The translations under genes were made by a program, and so were the position numbers. The notes beneath the pieces are model-generated. The model ran no database searches and was not told the DNA's origin. It was given only the letters and a program-made list of their open reading frames with translations. From NCBI GenBank assembly GCA_958296185.1, contig CATQIB010000005.1, positions 1 through 64,000 of the forward strand: 64,000 nt of DNA, in the 5' to 3' direction. This stretch comes from an uncultured Mesonia sp. (GTDB taxonomy: Bacteria > Bacteroidota > Bacteroidia > Flavobacteriales > Flavobacteriaceae). Position 1 is the stretch's first letter; every line of letters starts with the position of its first letter. Shown here piece by piece: positions 42,394 through 53,247 of this stretch.

Positions 42394-43440
42394 CTAACGC
42401 TTTATACCCATTTTGTTTATCCAGGCCACATACTTGCGTTTGTTAGCATTGTGCTGCGCTAAGGTTTTGGCAAACATATGGAAACCTGGTTTTTCTGGAT
42501 TTGCTACAAAATAAAAATATTTATGTTTTTCATAGTTTAGCACGGCATCTATACTAGAGATATCGGGCATGGCAATGGGCCCTGGTGGTAAGGTTTTGTA
42601 CTTGTAGGTATTGTATGGACTATCTATTTCTAAGTCTTTATATAGTACCCTTTTGATTATGGTATCAAAAGATTTGTTTTGTAACTTGATAGCATAAATA
42701 ACTGTAGGATCTGCATCTAATTTCCAACCGTTATTATATCTATTCATATAAACCCCGGCCACGCGTTTACGTTCACTAACTTTTGCGGTTTCTTTTTGAA
42801 CAATACTCGCTACGGTAATTACCTCTTTTTTTTTGAGTCCTATTTTTTTTGCTTGTTGGGTTCGTTTCTCGTTCCAAAATCGTTTGTATTCTTTAAGCAT
42901 CCGCGCTCTAAATTCGTCTGCAGAGGTGTTCCAATATAATTCATACTGGTTAGGAATATACATCGCTAAAGCAGTTGCAGGGTTAAATCCGTTTTCCGCT
43001 AAAAAAGTCTCCTCCTTAAAACTATTTAATAAAGACAAACTGTCGGCTTCTATTTGTTGTGCTACACGTCCCGCCAGATTCTCTAAGCGCTCTTGATTAT
43101 TAAATACAACAGCTACGGGTGTATTGGCACTGCGCAATGTATTTACTATGTCATTATTGCTCATACCTCGGCGTAAAATATATTTTCCTGGTTTTAGGTT
43201 TTGCATATAGCCTTTTTGCTTGGCCACCATATGAAAACTTTGGGCATCTTGCAGCAAAGGTTTTAATTGCTTTAAAACATCTTTCTCATAATTAGGTTTA
43301 CTGGGAATATAGATTGCCTGAGTTTCGCTTTCAAAGGCAGTATTGGATGCAAAAATACTTTGATAAATATGGTAACTAAAAAAGCTAAGCACCACAATGC
43401 CTAATACCGCGATAATAACAAGAATTTTTTTAATATACAT
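42394..43440 (-). CDS. mltG: endolytic transglycosylase MltG
   Basis: Cleaves nascent peptidoglycan glycan strands and sets chain length. The 348 residues have one N-terminal membrane helix (IKKILVIIAVLGIVVLSFF), a LysM-like region, and the YceG domain: VASIVQKETAKVSERKRVAG with the catalytic Glu, VYMNRYNNGWKLDADPTV, SPYNTYKYKTLPPGPIAMP and HKYFYFVANPEKPGFH. I start at the ATG at 43440, which overlaps the GNAT gene by 11 bases; longer readings run through that gene. Last of the unit dapF-GNAT-mltG. Confidence 0.95.
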   Translation of the reverse strand: MYIKKILVIIAVLGIVVLSFFSYHIYQSIFASNTAFESETQAIYIPSKPNYEKDVLKQLKPLLQDAQSFHMVAKQKGYMQNLKPGKYILRRGMSNNDIVNTLRSANTPVAVVFNNQERLENLAGRVAQQIEADSLSLLNSFKEETFLAENGFNPATALAMYIPNQYELYWNTSADEFRARMLKEYKRFWNEKRTQQAKKIGLKKKEVITVASIVQKETAKVSERKRVAGVYMNRYNNGWKLDADPTVIYAIKLQNKSFDTIIKRVLYKDLEIDSPYNTYKYKTLPPGPIAMPDISSIDAVLNYEKHKYFYFVANPEKPGFHMFAKTLAQHNANKRKYVAWINKMGIKR

Positions 43441-43960
43441 GATTAATAAGTTGATATAAATATTGGTCTTTAAAAGTTCCTTGACACAGCACCCAATCTT
43501 TTTGCACGCCGGTACGTTTAAAATTGAGTTTTTCAAACAATTGAATACTGGCGTGGTTATCGGCCAATATACCCGCGTAAATTTGATGCACTTTTAAATG
43601 TTCTTGGGCAAATTTACAAGCTTGCTTTACCGCCGTATGGGCATAACCCGACTGTCTATATTTGGGATCAAAAATTATAACTCCCAACGCTACCCTTCGG
43701 TTTTGAGGATCAAAATCATAAAAATCTAATAGACCTATGTTCTTATCCGCTTTAAGCGAAATAACCAAGCGTAATTGTTTAACTTCATAAATATCACGAT
43801 GTGATTCGGCTAAATATTGCCTTAATATATGGCGTGAAAAAGGCTTTTGCGTGCCGCTGAGATGCCAATATTGACTATCATTTTCTACCTGCTCTATAAA
43901 ATCTAAATCTTCAGGCTCTAGCGCACGCAAGTATATAGTATCTTCTGGATTGCTTAGCAT
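43430..43960 (-). CDS. GNAT-family N-acetyltransferase (RimJ/RimL-like)
   Basis: A 176-residue acetyltransferase that uses acetyl-CoA. It starts with YLRALEPEDLDFIEQVEND, has the acetyl-CoA loop region in VALGVIIFDPKYRQSGYAHTAVKQAC (a Q/R-x-x-G-x-A variant) and LADNHASIQLFEKLNFKRTG near the end, as in RimJ/RimL-type and SpeG-like proteins. The substrate is unknown. It overlaps dapF by 7 bases and mltG by 11, a translationally coupled set. Confidence 0.92.
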   Translation of the reverse strand: MLSNPEDTIYLRALEPEDLDFIEQVENDSQYWHLSGTQKPFSRHILRQYLAESHRDIYEVKQLRLVISLKADKNIGLLDFYDFDPQNRRVALGVIIFDPKYRQSGYAHTAVKQACKFAQEHLKVHQIYAGILADNHASIQLFEKLNFKRTGVQKDWVLCQGTFKDQYLYQLINHVY

Positions 43961-44736
43961 GGGATACTGCCTTTGAAAACTTGTTGAGCGGGCCCTTTTA
44001 AAAAGACATGAGTAAAACCTCCGTCTTTAGGAGTAAAGGAAATCTGTAAAGAACCGCCTAAGGTTTTTATTGCTATTGGGCTTTTGGTTTTTTGCTTGCT
44101 ATGATATGCGACTAAGGCGGCAGCCGTTACACCTGTACCACAAGATAAAGTCTCATCTTCTACACCGCGTTCATAGGTTCGAACAAAGAGACCTTTTGGT
44201 TGTACTTCTACAAAATTAATATTGCTACCTTCTATACCATACAAAGAACTATTGCGAATTTCTTTTCCGTTTGCATAAACGGGGAAATTGACTAAATCAT
44301 CAACAAAAGCCACGTGATGAGGTGAACCCGTATCGGTAAAATAGGCGTTATCGCTTACTTTTTTTACAAACGATACGTCTTGCATTTGCAAGCTTATCTC
44401 ATCACCTTTTACTGCAGCAGCGTGCAACCCATCTACAGCCATAAAGTGAGTTTTTTCTTTAAAAATACCCAAAAAATGAGCAAAATGAACCAAGCATCGT
44501 CCACCGTTACCGCACATAGTACTTTCTTTACCATCGGCATTAAAATAAACCATCTTAAAATCAATTTCTTGATGCGGATGATTCTCTAAAAGAATAAGTC
44601 CGTCTGCTCCTATGCCAAATTTTCGGTCACACAACCTAGCTATGAGTTTGGTATCATTTTTGAAAAATTCTTTGCGATTATCTATAAGGATAAAATCGTT
44701 ACCGGTTCCTTGATATTTGTAAAATTCGAGTTGCAT
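43954..44736 (-). CDS. dapF: diaminopimelate epimerase
   Basis: Interconverts LL- and meso-diaminopimelate for peptidoglycan and lysine. The 260-residue protein has both active-site Cys motifs, STMCGNGGRCLVHFAH and LSCGTGVTAAALVAY, and the N-terminal FYKYQGTGNDFILIDNR. I start at the ATG at 44736; the TTG at 44757 that extends the frame lies in the -7 promoter element TATATTTG. First gene of dapF-GNAT-mltG, all cell-wall related apart from the acetyltransferase; divergent from the HtrA gene. Confidence 0.97.
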   Translation of the reverse strand: MQLEFYKYQGTGNDFILIDNRKEFFKNDTKLIARLCDRKFGIGADGLILLENHPHQEIDFKMVYFNADGKESTMCGNGGRCLVHFAHFLGIFKEKTHFMAVDGLHAAAVKGDEISLQMQDVSFVKKVSDNAYFTDTGSPHHVAFVDDLVNFPVYANGKEIRNSSLYGIEGSNINFVEVQPKGLFVRTYERGVEDETLSCGTGVTAAALVAYHSKQKTKSPIAIKTLGGSLQISFTPKDGGFTHVFLKGPAQQVFKGSIPC

Positions 44737-44754
44737 ATTTGGACTTAATTGCCG

Positions 44755-44762
44755 CAAATATA
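44755..44762 (-). promoter_or_regulatory. -7 promoter element of dapF
   Basis: TATATTTG on the minus strand, a perfect TAnnTTTG, 19 bases before the dapF ATG. No TTG at the -33 distance. Confidence 0.55.
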
Positions 44763-44852
44763 CAACCTTTCATGATTTTTGGGAGGCGTTAAGGGAGCGT
44801 TAAGTTTGTAACATCAAAAAAATTATAGCGTATTTTTAAAATAAAAAGAATT

Positions 44853-46256
44853 ATGAAAAGAAACTTGCAATTACTTTTAGTTGCCGTTTTGGCTAGCGGC
44901 ATATCTTTATTCTTGTACCAACAGTATCTTTTACCTGTTACCGAGGTTGCCCAGCAAACGGTTTCAAAATCTAAAGTAAAAATTGAAGATACTCTTCCTC
45001 AAGATACCGGAGTTAAGTTTGTAAAGCATTTTAATAGCAGCGACGCCGATTTTACCCAGGCGGCCAAGAAAACCGTTCACGCAGTGGTACACGTAAAGAA
45101 TGTAAGTATTGGAAGGGCACCAAGAACCATACAAGAATACCTGCGGGGTATGCGAGGAGGTCGAGCAGTGCAAGGAGCTGGTTCTGGTGTGATTATAACC
45201 GAAGACGGCTATATTGTCACCAACTATCATGTTATAAAAGATGCCTCTGAAATTGAGGTAACGCTTAACAACAATCGCAATTACAAAGCAAAGCTCATTG
45301 GTGCAGAACCAAACTCTGACATCGCTTTGCTTAAAATTGAGGCCAAAGATTTAGAGTATTTAACTTTTGGCGATAGCAATGACACCCAGATTGGCGAGTG
45401 GGTGTTAGCTGTTGGTAATCCCTTTAATTTAACTTCTACAGTAACGGCCGGAATTATAAGTGCAAAAGGGAGAAATTTAGGCGCCGAAACAGCCGGTTTA
45501 CCTTCTTTTATTCAAACTGATGCTGCCATAAATCCAGGTAACAGCGGTGGTGCTTTAGTTAATATTAATGGCGAGCTCATTGGCATAAATACGGCCATCA
45601 CTTCACAAACAGGCAGTTATATTGGGTATGGGTTTGCTGTACCCAGTAATAACGCACGGAAAATTGTAGAAGACCTAATTGAATATGGAAATGTAAAACA
45701 CGCCATACTAGGCATACAAGCAGCCACTATCAACCCCAATATGGTAGAGGAAAATGAGCTTAAAATTTCGCAAGGGGTTTATGTAGCTGGTGTTTCTGAT
45801 GGTGCAAAAGAAGCCGGTTTAAAAAAAGACGACTTAATTACCAATATTGATGGTTTAAGAGTTCGTAAACTAGAAGATCTCACCTCGTATGTTCAAACTA
45901 AAAGACCCAATGATGTGGTAAACATTACTTTTATTAGAAATGGTAATGAAAGAACAACCGAAGTAAAGCTAACCGAGTTTGAACGATTACGCATCATCAA
46001 AGCAGGTATTGAAGTAGGCAACGCCTCAAAAGAGTACCTCCAGTATTTTAAAGCAGAATACGGTGTTAAAATCTTAGGTACACTCAACGACCGCATTAAT
46101 ATTCCCGATGACCAATTTATCATAACCAGAATAGACGATCAGAAAATTTCGAGCGTGAAAGATGCTGAAAAGATAATTCAAAGCAAAGCTGAAAACGAAA
46201 AAACAAAAATAACCTTTAAAGACCGTCTTGGCCGTGAAGAAAGCTATTATTTTTAA
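44853..46256 (+). CDS. degP: periplasmic serine protease HtrA/DegP type
   Basis: Degrades misfolded envelope proteins. A 467-residue protein with an N-terminal signal anchor (LLLVAVLASGISLFLY), a trypsin-like domain with the triad His 126 (IVTNYHVIKDA), Asp 156 (NSDIALLKI) and Ser 231 (NPGNSGGALVN), and two PDZ domains at about 285-370 and 375-467. All catalytic residues are present. Monocistronic with a strong terminator; the upstream sequence contains no recognised stress-sigma site. Confidence 0.96.
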   Translation: MKRNLQLLLVAVLASGISLFLYQQYLLPVTEVAQQTVSKSKVKIEDTLPQDTGVKFVKHFNSSDADFTQAAKKTVHAVVHVKNVSIGRAPRTIQEYLRGMRGGRAVQGAGSGVIITEDGYIVTNYHVIKDASEIEVTLNNNRNYKAKLIGAEPNSDIALLKIEAKDLEYLTFGDSNDTQIGEWVLAVGNPFNLTSTVTAGIISAKGRNLGAETAGLPSFIQTDAAINPGNSGGALVNINGELIGINTAITSQTGSYIGYGFAVPSNNARKIVEDLIEYGNVKHAILGIQAATINPNMVEENELKISQGVYVAGVSDGAKEAGLKKDDLITNIDGLRVRKLEDLTSYVQTKRPNDVVNITFIRNGNERTTEVKLTEFERLRIIKAGIEVGNASKEYLQYFKAEYGVKILGTLNDRINIPDDQFIITRIDDQKISSVKDAEKIIQSKAENEKTKITFKDRLGREESYYF

Positions 46257-46277
46257 TCAGCATTTTCATTAAAAGCA

Positions 46278-46311
46278 AAAAATCCTCTTTTAGTTTAAAA
46301 GAGGATTTTTG
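46278..46311 (+). terminator. terminator of the HtrA gene
   Basis: 15-bp stem AAAAATCCTCTTTTA / TAAAAGAGGATTTTT with a three-base loop and T-run. Confidence 0.9.
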
Positions 46312-46342
46312 TTTATTATACATGCCATTACATTTAAATGTA

Positions 46343-46350
46343 TATTTTTG
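46343..46350 (+). promoter_or_regulatory. -7 promoter element of the GAPDH gene
   Basis: TATTTTTG, matching TAnnTTTG, 37 bases upstream of the ATG and preceded by CATTTAAATG. No TTG at the usual distance. Confidence 0.5.
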
Positions 46351-46387
46351 CACAGACTTTTAATTTTCATAACACAACAAAACAAAA

Positions 46388-47836
46388 ATGAGTCAGCAAA
46401 CAACTTACGAGAAAGAACTTGCCTTCCAAGCCGATAGACGCAAGGCTACAGTAGAGTTCATAAAAGTATTAAATGATTTATGGTACGATAAATCGATAGA
46501 ACTTGTTCTTTTTAAAAATCAATTACTTGATCAAAACGTTAGCGAGATTCTTTATTTGCACGAATACGCTGGAGAATTTGTTCAAAAACCAATTTCAATT
46601 TTTGACAGTGTAGAGATTGCTAAAGCGATAAAAGACTTAGATCTTCCTGCCTCAAAATTAGACATAGGCAAACTCACTTACGAGTTTCAATTAGACAAAA
46701 ATGAAGCCAACAGCGCTACATCATTTGTATCAAAGAAACTTGCTAAAGCAAAAGAATTTGCTGGTTTTGAACCTAAAGACGTAGTGCTTTACGGATTTGG
46801 ACGTATTGGTAGGCTATTAGCTCGCGAACTAATGATGAAAACCGGTAAAGGTAGCCAACTGCGCTTGAGAGCCATTGTGGTAAGAGGAAAAATCGATAAA
46901 ACCGTTCTTGAGAAAAGAGCTTCGCTTTTAAAAAGCGATTCGGTTCATGGTGATTTTTCTGGTACAGTAAAAGTAGATGAAGCCAACCAAAGTTTGATTA
47001 TAAACGGAACAACCGTTCATATTATAAGTGCCAACCAACCAGAAGATATTGATTATACCCAATACGGAATCAACAATGCTTTGGTTATTGATAACACAGG
47101 AGCATTTAGAGATAAAGAAGCTTTACAAAGACACTTGGTACCAAAAGGTGCAGACAAGGTGCTATTAACAGCTCCCGGCAAAGGAGTTCCTAATATTGTA
47201 CATGGTGTAAATGAGTTGGAGCACAATCCAGATGAAATTGATATATTCTCGGCAGCTTCTTGTACTACTAACGCCATTACCCCAGTACTTAAAGCAATTG
47301 AGGATACCTTTGGTGTTGAACACGGACATTTAGAAACTATTCATGCTTATACCAATGATCAAAACTTGGTAGACAACATGCACAAAAAATACCGAAGAGG
47401 TCGAGCAGCTGCCTTGAACATGGTTATAACCGAAACAGGAGCTGGAAAAGCAGTGTCAAAAGCCTTACCAGCCTTAGAAGGTAAACTAACTTCAAATGCT
47501 ATTCGTGTGCCAGTTCCCAATGGCTCCTTGGCAATTTTAAACTTAGAAATTAACAAGGCCACCAGCTTAACAGAACTTAATGAGGTTTTAAAACAGTATG
47601 CTTTAGAAGGTAATTTGGTAGAGCAAATAAAGTATTCTATCGATAATGAATTGGTATCGTCTGATATTATAGGATCATCGGCCCCCTCTATTTACGATAG
47701 TAACGCCACAATTGTAAATAAAGATGGTAAAAACATCATTCTATACATCTGGTATGATAATGAATACGGTTACAGTCATCAGGTAATCAGATTAGCAAAA
47801 TACATCGCTAAAGTAAGACGTTTTACCTATTATTAA
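46388..47836 (+). CDS. gap: glyceraldehyde-3-phosphate dehydrogenase, long form
   Basis: Converts glyceraldehyde-3-phosphate to 1,3-bisphosphoglycerate with NAD(P). The catalytic domain is at the C terminus: Rossmann motif GFGRIGR at 136-142, active-site FSAASCTTNAITPV with Cys 292 and the catalytic His in THAYTNDQ-type context (ETIHAYTNDQNLVD). The 482-residue length reflects an N-terminal extension of about 130 residues of helical character (ELAFQADRRKATVEF) not found in the usual 335-residue enzyme. This long form is common in Flavobacteriaceae and related to a class that may act with NADP. It ends at a terminator. Confidence 0.95.
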   Translation: MSQQTTYEKELAFQADRRKATVEFIKVLNDLWYDKSIELVLFKNQLLDQNVSEILYLHEYAGEFVQKPISIFDSVEIAKAIKDLDLPASKLDIGKLTYEFQLDKNEANSATSFVSKKLAKAKEFAGFEPKDVVLYGFGRIGRLLARELMMKTGKGSQLRLRAIVVRGKIDKTVLEKRASLLKSDSVHGDFSGTVKVDEANQSLIINGTTVHIISANQPEDIDYTQYGINNALVIDNTGAFRDKEALQRHLVPKGADKVLLTAPGKGVPNIVHGVNELEHNPDEIDIFSAASCTTNAITPVLKAIEDTFGVEHGHLETIHAYTNDQNLVDNMHKKYRRGRAAALNMVITETGAGKAVSKALPALEGKLTSNAIRVPVPNGSLAILNLEINKATSLTELNEVLKQYALEGNLVEQIKYSIDNELVSSDIIGSSAPSIYDSNATIVNKDGKNIILYIWYDNEYGYSHQVIRLAKYIAKVRRFTYY

Positions 47837-47854
47837 TGGCAGCAGACTAAAATT

Positions 47855-47892
47855 AAGCAAACCTGTACCTCAGTACTGGTTTGCTTTTTTTG
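47855..47892 (+). terminator. terminator of the GAPDH gene
   Basis: Stem AAGCAAACC / GGTTTGCTT with an inner GTAC/GTAC helix separated by a T-T mismatch, loop CTCA, and a seven-T run. Confidence 0.88.
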
Positions 47893-47965
47893 TTTAAAAT
47901 AAATACAAATACCACTTTAATTACAATAATGCCGATTATAAATCGTTTTGGCAAGAAAAATTGTT

Positions 47966-48556
47966 ATGAATACTATACTTAAACTCTCGGTAAGCTTTTT
48001 GCTATGTTTTTTCGCTTTAAGCGGAATGCAGGCTCAAGATATTAATCAAAAAGAGCCCACTATTAATGCGCAGTTTAGTGAGCTTATCGAATCAGCCAAT
48101 AATTACCAAGAATACAAGGTGGTTAAACATGCGCTTTTACTTAGGTTGCAGGAGAAAACAAAAGTAAAGATCGATGAGCTAAACAAAAACATACAACAAC
48201 TTGAAGATAGTTTAAGTGTCAAACAAAATAGAATTGAGAAGCTAAACCGTTCTTTATCTTCTACTCAAGAAGACTTGGACTTGGTAAATAGTGAGAAAAA
48301 CAACATACAATTTTTAGGCATATCAACCGATAAATCAACTTACCAAAGCATCATGTGGGGGGTTGTATTCGTACTATTAATTATCTTATTGTTTTTTATC
48401 TATAAATTCAAGAGCAGTAACGCAGCGACGAGAGAAGCCAAGCAGAATCTACAAGAATGCGAGGCTGAATTTGATGATTATAAAAAAAGAGCTCTAGAAA
48501 AACAGCAGCGTCTAGGCAGACAACTGCAAGATGAAATCAACAGAAATAAAGCATAA
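47966..48556 (+). CDS. exported coiled-coil membrane protein, unknown function
   Basis: A 196-residue protein. Signal peptide (residues 1-23, FALSGMQAQ), a periplasmic coiled coil of about 75 residues (LNKNIQQLEDSLSVKQNRIEKL), one membrane helix (SIMWGVVFVLLIILLFFIYKF at about 130-150) and a cytoplasmic coiled-coil tail rich in Glu, Arg and Gln. I start at the ATG at 47966, which removes a non-hydrophobic extension from a TTG at 47948. It lies 9 bases before trmD, an arrangement conserved in Flavobacteriaceae. No function is known to me. Confidence 0.83.
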   Translation: MNTILKLSVSFLLCFFALSGMQAQDINQKEPTINAQFSELIESANNYQEYKVVKHALLLRLQEKTKVKIDELNKNIQQLEDSLSVKQNRIEKLNRSLSSTQEDLDLVNSEKNNIQFLGISTDKSTYQSIMWGVVFVLLIILLFFIYKFKSSNAATREAKQNLQECEAEFDDYKKRALEKQQRLGRQLQDEINRNKA

Positions 48557-48565
48557 AAAACGGCC

Positions 48566-49246
48566 ATGCGCATAGACATCATCACGGTTGTACCGGATTT
48601 ACTCAAGAGTCCCTTTGAAGCTTCCATTTTAAAACGAGCCATAGAAAAAGGTTTAGTTGCGGTCCATTTACATAATCTGCGTGATTACGTTAGTGACAAT
48701 TACAAACAGATAGATGATTACCAATATGGTGGCGGCGCAGGAATGGTGATGATGATAGAACCCATTGATAAATGCATTAGTCATTTAAAATCACAACGAG
48801 ACTATGATGAAGTGATTTATATGACACCCGATGGCAAAACTTTAAACCAAGGTACGGCCAATCAGCTTTCGCTAAAAAAAAATATAATCATTTTATGTGG
48901 GCACTATAAAGGCGTAGACGAACGCGTTAGAGAGCATTTCATCACACGCGAGATCTCTATTGGTGATTATGTTCTCTCTGGTGGCGAATTAGGAGCAGCG
49001 GTATTATGCGACGCTGTGATACGCTTGATACCTGGAGTATTAGGAAACGAGACCTCTGCCCTAACCGATTCTTTTCAAGACAACTTATTGGCTCCACCTA
49101 TCTATACGCGCCCTGCTGAATACAAAGGCTGGAAAGTACCCGAAATATTGACAACTGGTAATTTTCCTAAAATAGAAGCCTGGAGAGAAAAAAAAGCCTA
49201 CGAACGCACCCAAGAACGCCGACCCGATTTATTAAAAGATCAATAA
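48566..49246 (+). CDS. trmD: tRNA (guanine-37-N1)-methyltransferase
   Basis: SPOUT methyltransferase that makes m1G37 in tRNAs and prevents frameshifting. The 226 residues have [29 protein letters not shown], and the knot region [29 protein letters not shown] with the S-adenosylmethionine-binding core. All expected motifs are present. Downstream rplS has its own promoter. Confidence 0.98.
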   Translation: MRIDIITVVPDLLKSPFEASILKRAIEKGLVAVHLHNLRDYVSDNYKQIDDYQYGGGAGMVMMIEPIDKCISHLKSQRDYDEVIYMTPDGKTLNQGTANQLSLKKNIIILCGHYKGVDERVREHFITREISIGDYVLSGGELGAAVLCDAVIRLIPGVLGNETSALTDSFQDNLLAPPIYTRPAEYKGWKVPEILTTGNFPKIEAWREKKAYERTQERRPDLLKDQ

Positions 49247-49249
49247 AAA

Positions 49250-49280
49250 TTGGTTAATTAAAAAAATAAAATTATTTTTG
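49250..49280 (+). promoter_or_regulatory. promoter of rplS
   Basis: TTG at 49250-49252, a 20-base spacer and TATTTTTG at 49273-49280. It sits right after the trmD stop and gives a leader of about 65 bases before the rplS ATG. Confidence 0.75.
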
Positions 49281-49350
49281 CACCCAATTCTAAAACAACC
49301 TCTGGCGAAATACGTGTATGTTGATTAGAAAAATTTTAAACCATAAAAAC

Positions 49351-49710
49351 ATGGAATCTTTAATTAAATTTGTTCAAGACGAATTTGTAACCAAGAAAGA
49401 CTTCCCAGAATTTAAAGCGGGAGATACAATCACGGTTTACTACGAAATCAAAGAGGGACAGAAAACCCGTACACAGTTCTTTAGAGGTGTGGTAATTCAG
49501 AAAAAAGGAACTGGAGCTTCACAAACCTTCACCATTAGAAAAATGAGTGGTACAATAGGTGTTGAGAGAATTTTCCCTATCAACCTTCCTGCACTTCAAA
49601 AAGTTGAAGTAAACAAAAGAGGTAAGGTACGTAGAGCTAGAATTTTCTACTTCAGAGAACTTACTGGTAAGAAAGCACGTATCAAAGAGCGTATGCACAA
49701 AGCTAAATAA
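49351..49710 (+). CDS. rplS: 50S ribosomal protein L19
   Basis: A 119-residue ribosomal protein that bridges the subunits. The L19 core is clear: FKAGDTITVYYEIKEGQKTRTQ, FRGVVIQKKGTGASQTFTIRK, GVERIFPINLPALQKVEV and the basic tail GKKARIKERMH. The ATG at 49351 matches L19 N termini; an ATG at 49318 would add eleven residues in the leader. It is separately transcribed from trmD and ends at a strong terminator. Confidence 0.98.
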   Translation: MESLIKFVQDEFVTKKDFPEFKAGDTITVYYEIKEGQKTRTQFFRGVVIQKKGTGASQTFTIRKMSGTIGVERIFPINLPALQKVEVNKRGKVRRARIFYFRELTGKKARIKERMHKAK

Positions 49711-49728
49711 GCCTTTGCTTACATCACA

Positions 49729-49770
49729 AAACAAAGCCTTTTTTCTTGCGAAAAAAGGCTTTGTTTTTTA
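49729..49770 (+). terminator. terminator of rplS
   Basis: 14-bp stem ACAAAGCCTTTTTT / AAAAAAGGCTTTGT with loop CTTGCG and a T-run. Confidence 0.92.
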
Positions 49771-49815
49771 TTATTTTTCTAGACTTTTATCCTTTAAATT
49801 AGGCGCATAATTAAC

Positions 49816-49823
49816 TATATTTG
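49816..49823 (+). promoter_or_regulatory. -7 promoter element of the monomeric isocitrate dehydrogenase gene
   Basis: TATATTTG, a perfect TAnnTTTG, 66 bases before the ATG. Just downstream is CGTTAACTCTTAACGGG, whose GTTAA/TTAAC arms form a short dyad in the leader. Confidence 0.5.
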
Positions 49824-49877
49824 CCCCGATTTTAGCGTTAACTCTTAACGGGTAGCGCATTTGCATTTAATAATTAA

Positions 49878-52112
<2,235 letters not shown>

Positions 52113-52134
52113 GCTCATACTCCTTAAAAAGAAG

Positions 52135-52167
52135 AGCCATTAGTGTAAAAACTAATGGCTTTTTTTA
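52135..52167 (+). terminator. terminator of the monomeric isocitrate dehydrogenase gene
   Basis: 10-bp stem AGCCATTAGT / ACTAATGGCT, loop GTAAAA, then a seven-T run. The same stem recurs at 63606-63644. Confidence 0.92.
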
Positions 52168-52227
52168 TTTTCACAGATAAAGTATTTCCTACACCTTAAA
52201 AAAATTTAATTGCCTATTCTTAGGTAT

Positions 52228-52265
52228 AAAAAAAAAGCCAAATTCTAATAGAATAAGGCTTTTTA
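52228..52265 (-). terminator. terminator of rpmE2
   Basis: On the minus strand, stem AAAAAGCC / GGCTTTTT with an inner ATTCT/AGAAT helix, followed by nine T's. Confidence 0.8.
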
Positions 52266-52284
52266 AATATGTATCAAACAAAGT

Positions 52285-52539
52285 TTAGTTTTTCTTAAAC
52301 TTCGCGTATTTGTTTTTAAACTTATCTATACGTCCAGCGGTATCGATTAATTTCTTCTTACCAGTATAAAATGGATGAGAAGTTCTAGAAATCTCTAATT
52401 TCACTAGCGGATACTCTGTACCGTCTACTTCAATAGTTTCTCTGGTTTTTACCGTTGACTTAGTAATAAAGACTTCTTCGTTAGACATATCTTTAAAAGC
52501 TACAAGTCTATAATTTTCGGGATGTATTCCTTGTTTCAT
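52285..52539 (-). CDS. rpmE2: 50S ribosomal protein L31 type B
   Basis: An 84-residue L31. The type B (zinc-free) form is shown by [21 protein letters not shown] with no CxxC motif, and by [20 protein letters not shown] and the basic Lys-rich tail. Such paralogues replace zinc-binding L31 under zinc limitation in some bacteria; in many Bacteroidota it is the only L31. It has a canonical promoter and its own terminator. Confidence 0.97.
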   Translation of the reverse strand: MKQGIHPENYRLVAFKDMSNEEVFITKSTVKTRETIEVDGTEYPLVKLEISRTSHPFYTGKKKLIDTAGRIDKFKNKYAKFKKN

Positions 52540-52564
52540 CTTCTTAAACTTTAAATCTTATGAT

Positions 52565-52594
52565 TTTTTCGAGGTGCAAATTTAAACAATTATC
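52565..52594 (-). promoter_or_regulatory. promoter of rpmE2
   Basis: On the minus strand TTG (52594-52592), a 19-base spacer and TAAATTTG (52572-52565), 25 bases before the ATG. No Zur-like dyad was seen. Confidence 0.75.
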
Positions 52595-52667
52595 AGAATA
52601 AAACAATATTTTTCCAATAATTATTCTACAAATATAAACTTTTTATTCTAACCCTGTAACCTTTTCC

Positions 52668-52675
52668 TATATTTG
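52668..52675 (+). promoter_or_regulatory. -7 promoter element of the DUF4199 gene
   Basis: TATATTTG, matching TAnnTTTG, 32 bases upstream of the ATG at 52708. Confidence 0.5.
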
Positions 52676-52707
52676 TACACCTATAAAGAAATCAATCCTT
52701 TTTTCCT

Positions 52708-53244
52708 ATGCAAAATTCTACTAATCTTAAATCAATTGCCAGCAATTATGGGCTTTATTTAGCTTTAGCCGTAGTACTCATCTTCAGTTTAGCTTATGCC
52801 CTAACGGTTGAAATGTTTACCAAATGGTATTTAAGTCTAATTCTCTTTTTTGTCCTTGTGGGATTTGGGGTAGCCTCCACAAAGGCGTGTAAATCGGCTG
52901 CGACCGAAATATTTTCATTCAAAAAAGCTTTTACTGCCTACTTTATTTGTGTAATCATTGGCTTGGTAGCACAAAGCCTTACCCAGTTTAGTATTTTTAA
53001 CCTCATTGATCCCGAAGCAGGGGCTTATATCGTAGAATTTAGCAAAGAACAAGTGGCCGATACCATGGCAAAATTTGGTTCAACTCAAGAACAAATTGAT
53101 TTGACTATAGCTGGTATGGAGCAAGAAAATCAATTCTCTTTAAAAAATCAAGCCATCGGCTTGGCTACCAATATTGTATTTTACTCGATCATCGGATTAA
53201 TTGTTGCCCTTGTTTTTAGACAAAAGCAACCCGACAACTTATAA
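52708..53244 (+). CDS. DUF4199 membrane protein
   Basis: A 178-residue protein with about four membrane helices (YGLYLALAVVLIFSLAYAL, WYLSLILFFVLVGFGVA, then FTAYFICVIIGLVAQSL and a last helix near the end). The cytoplasmic or periplasmic loop between helices three and four is charged (SKEQVADTMAKFGSTQEQ). This is the DUF4199 architecture of Bacteroidota, function unknown. The glycosyltransferase gene follows after 3 bases; a DUF4199-glycosyltransferase pair is often seen. Confidence 0.9.
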   Translation: MQNSTNLKSIASNYGLYLALAVVLIFSLAYALTVEMFTKWYLSLILFFVLVGFGVASTKACKSAATEIFSFKKAFTAYFICVIIGLVAQSLTQFSIFNLIDPEAGAYIVEFSKEQVADTMAKFGSTQEQIDLTIAGMEQENQFSLKNQAIGLATNIVFYSIIGLIVALVFRQKQPDNL

Positions 53245-53247
53245 TTT

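Noticed and set aside
43441..43536. MltG start at 43536 with 32 extra residues
   Set aside because: The extension lies within the GNAT coding sequence and lacks signal-anchor character; the ATG at 43440 directly precedes the membrane helix.
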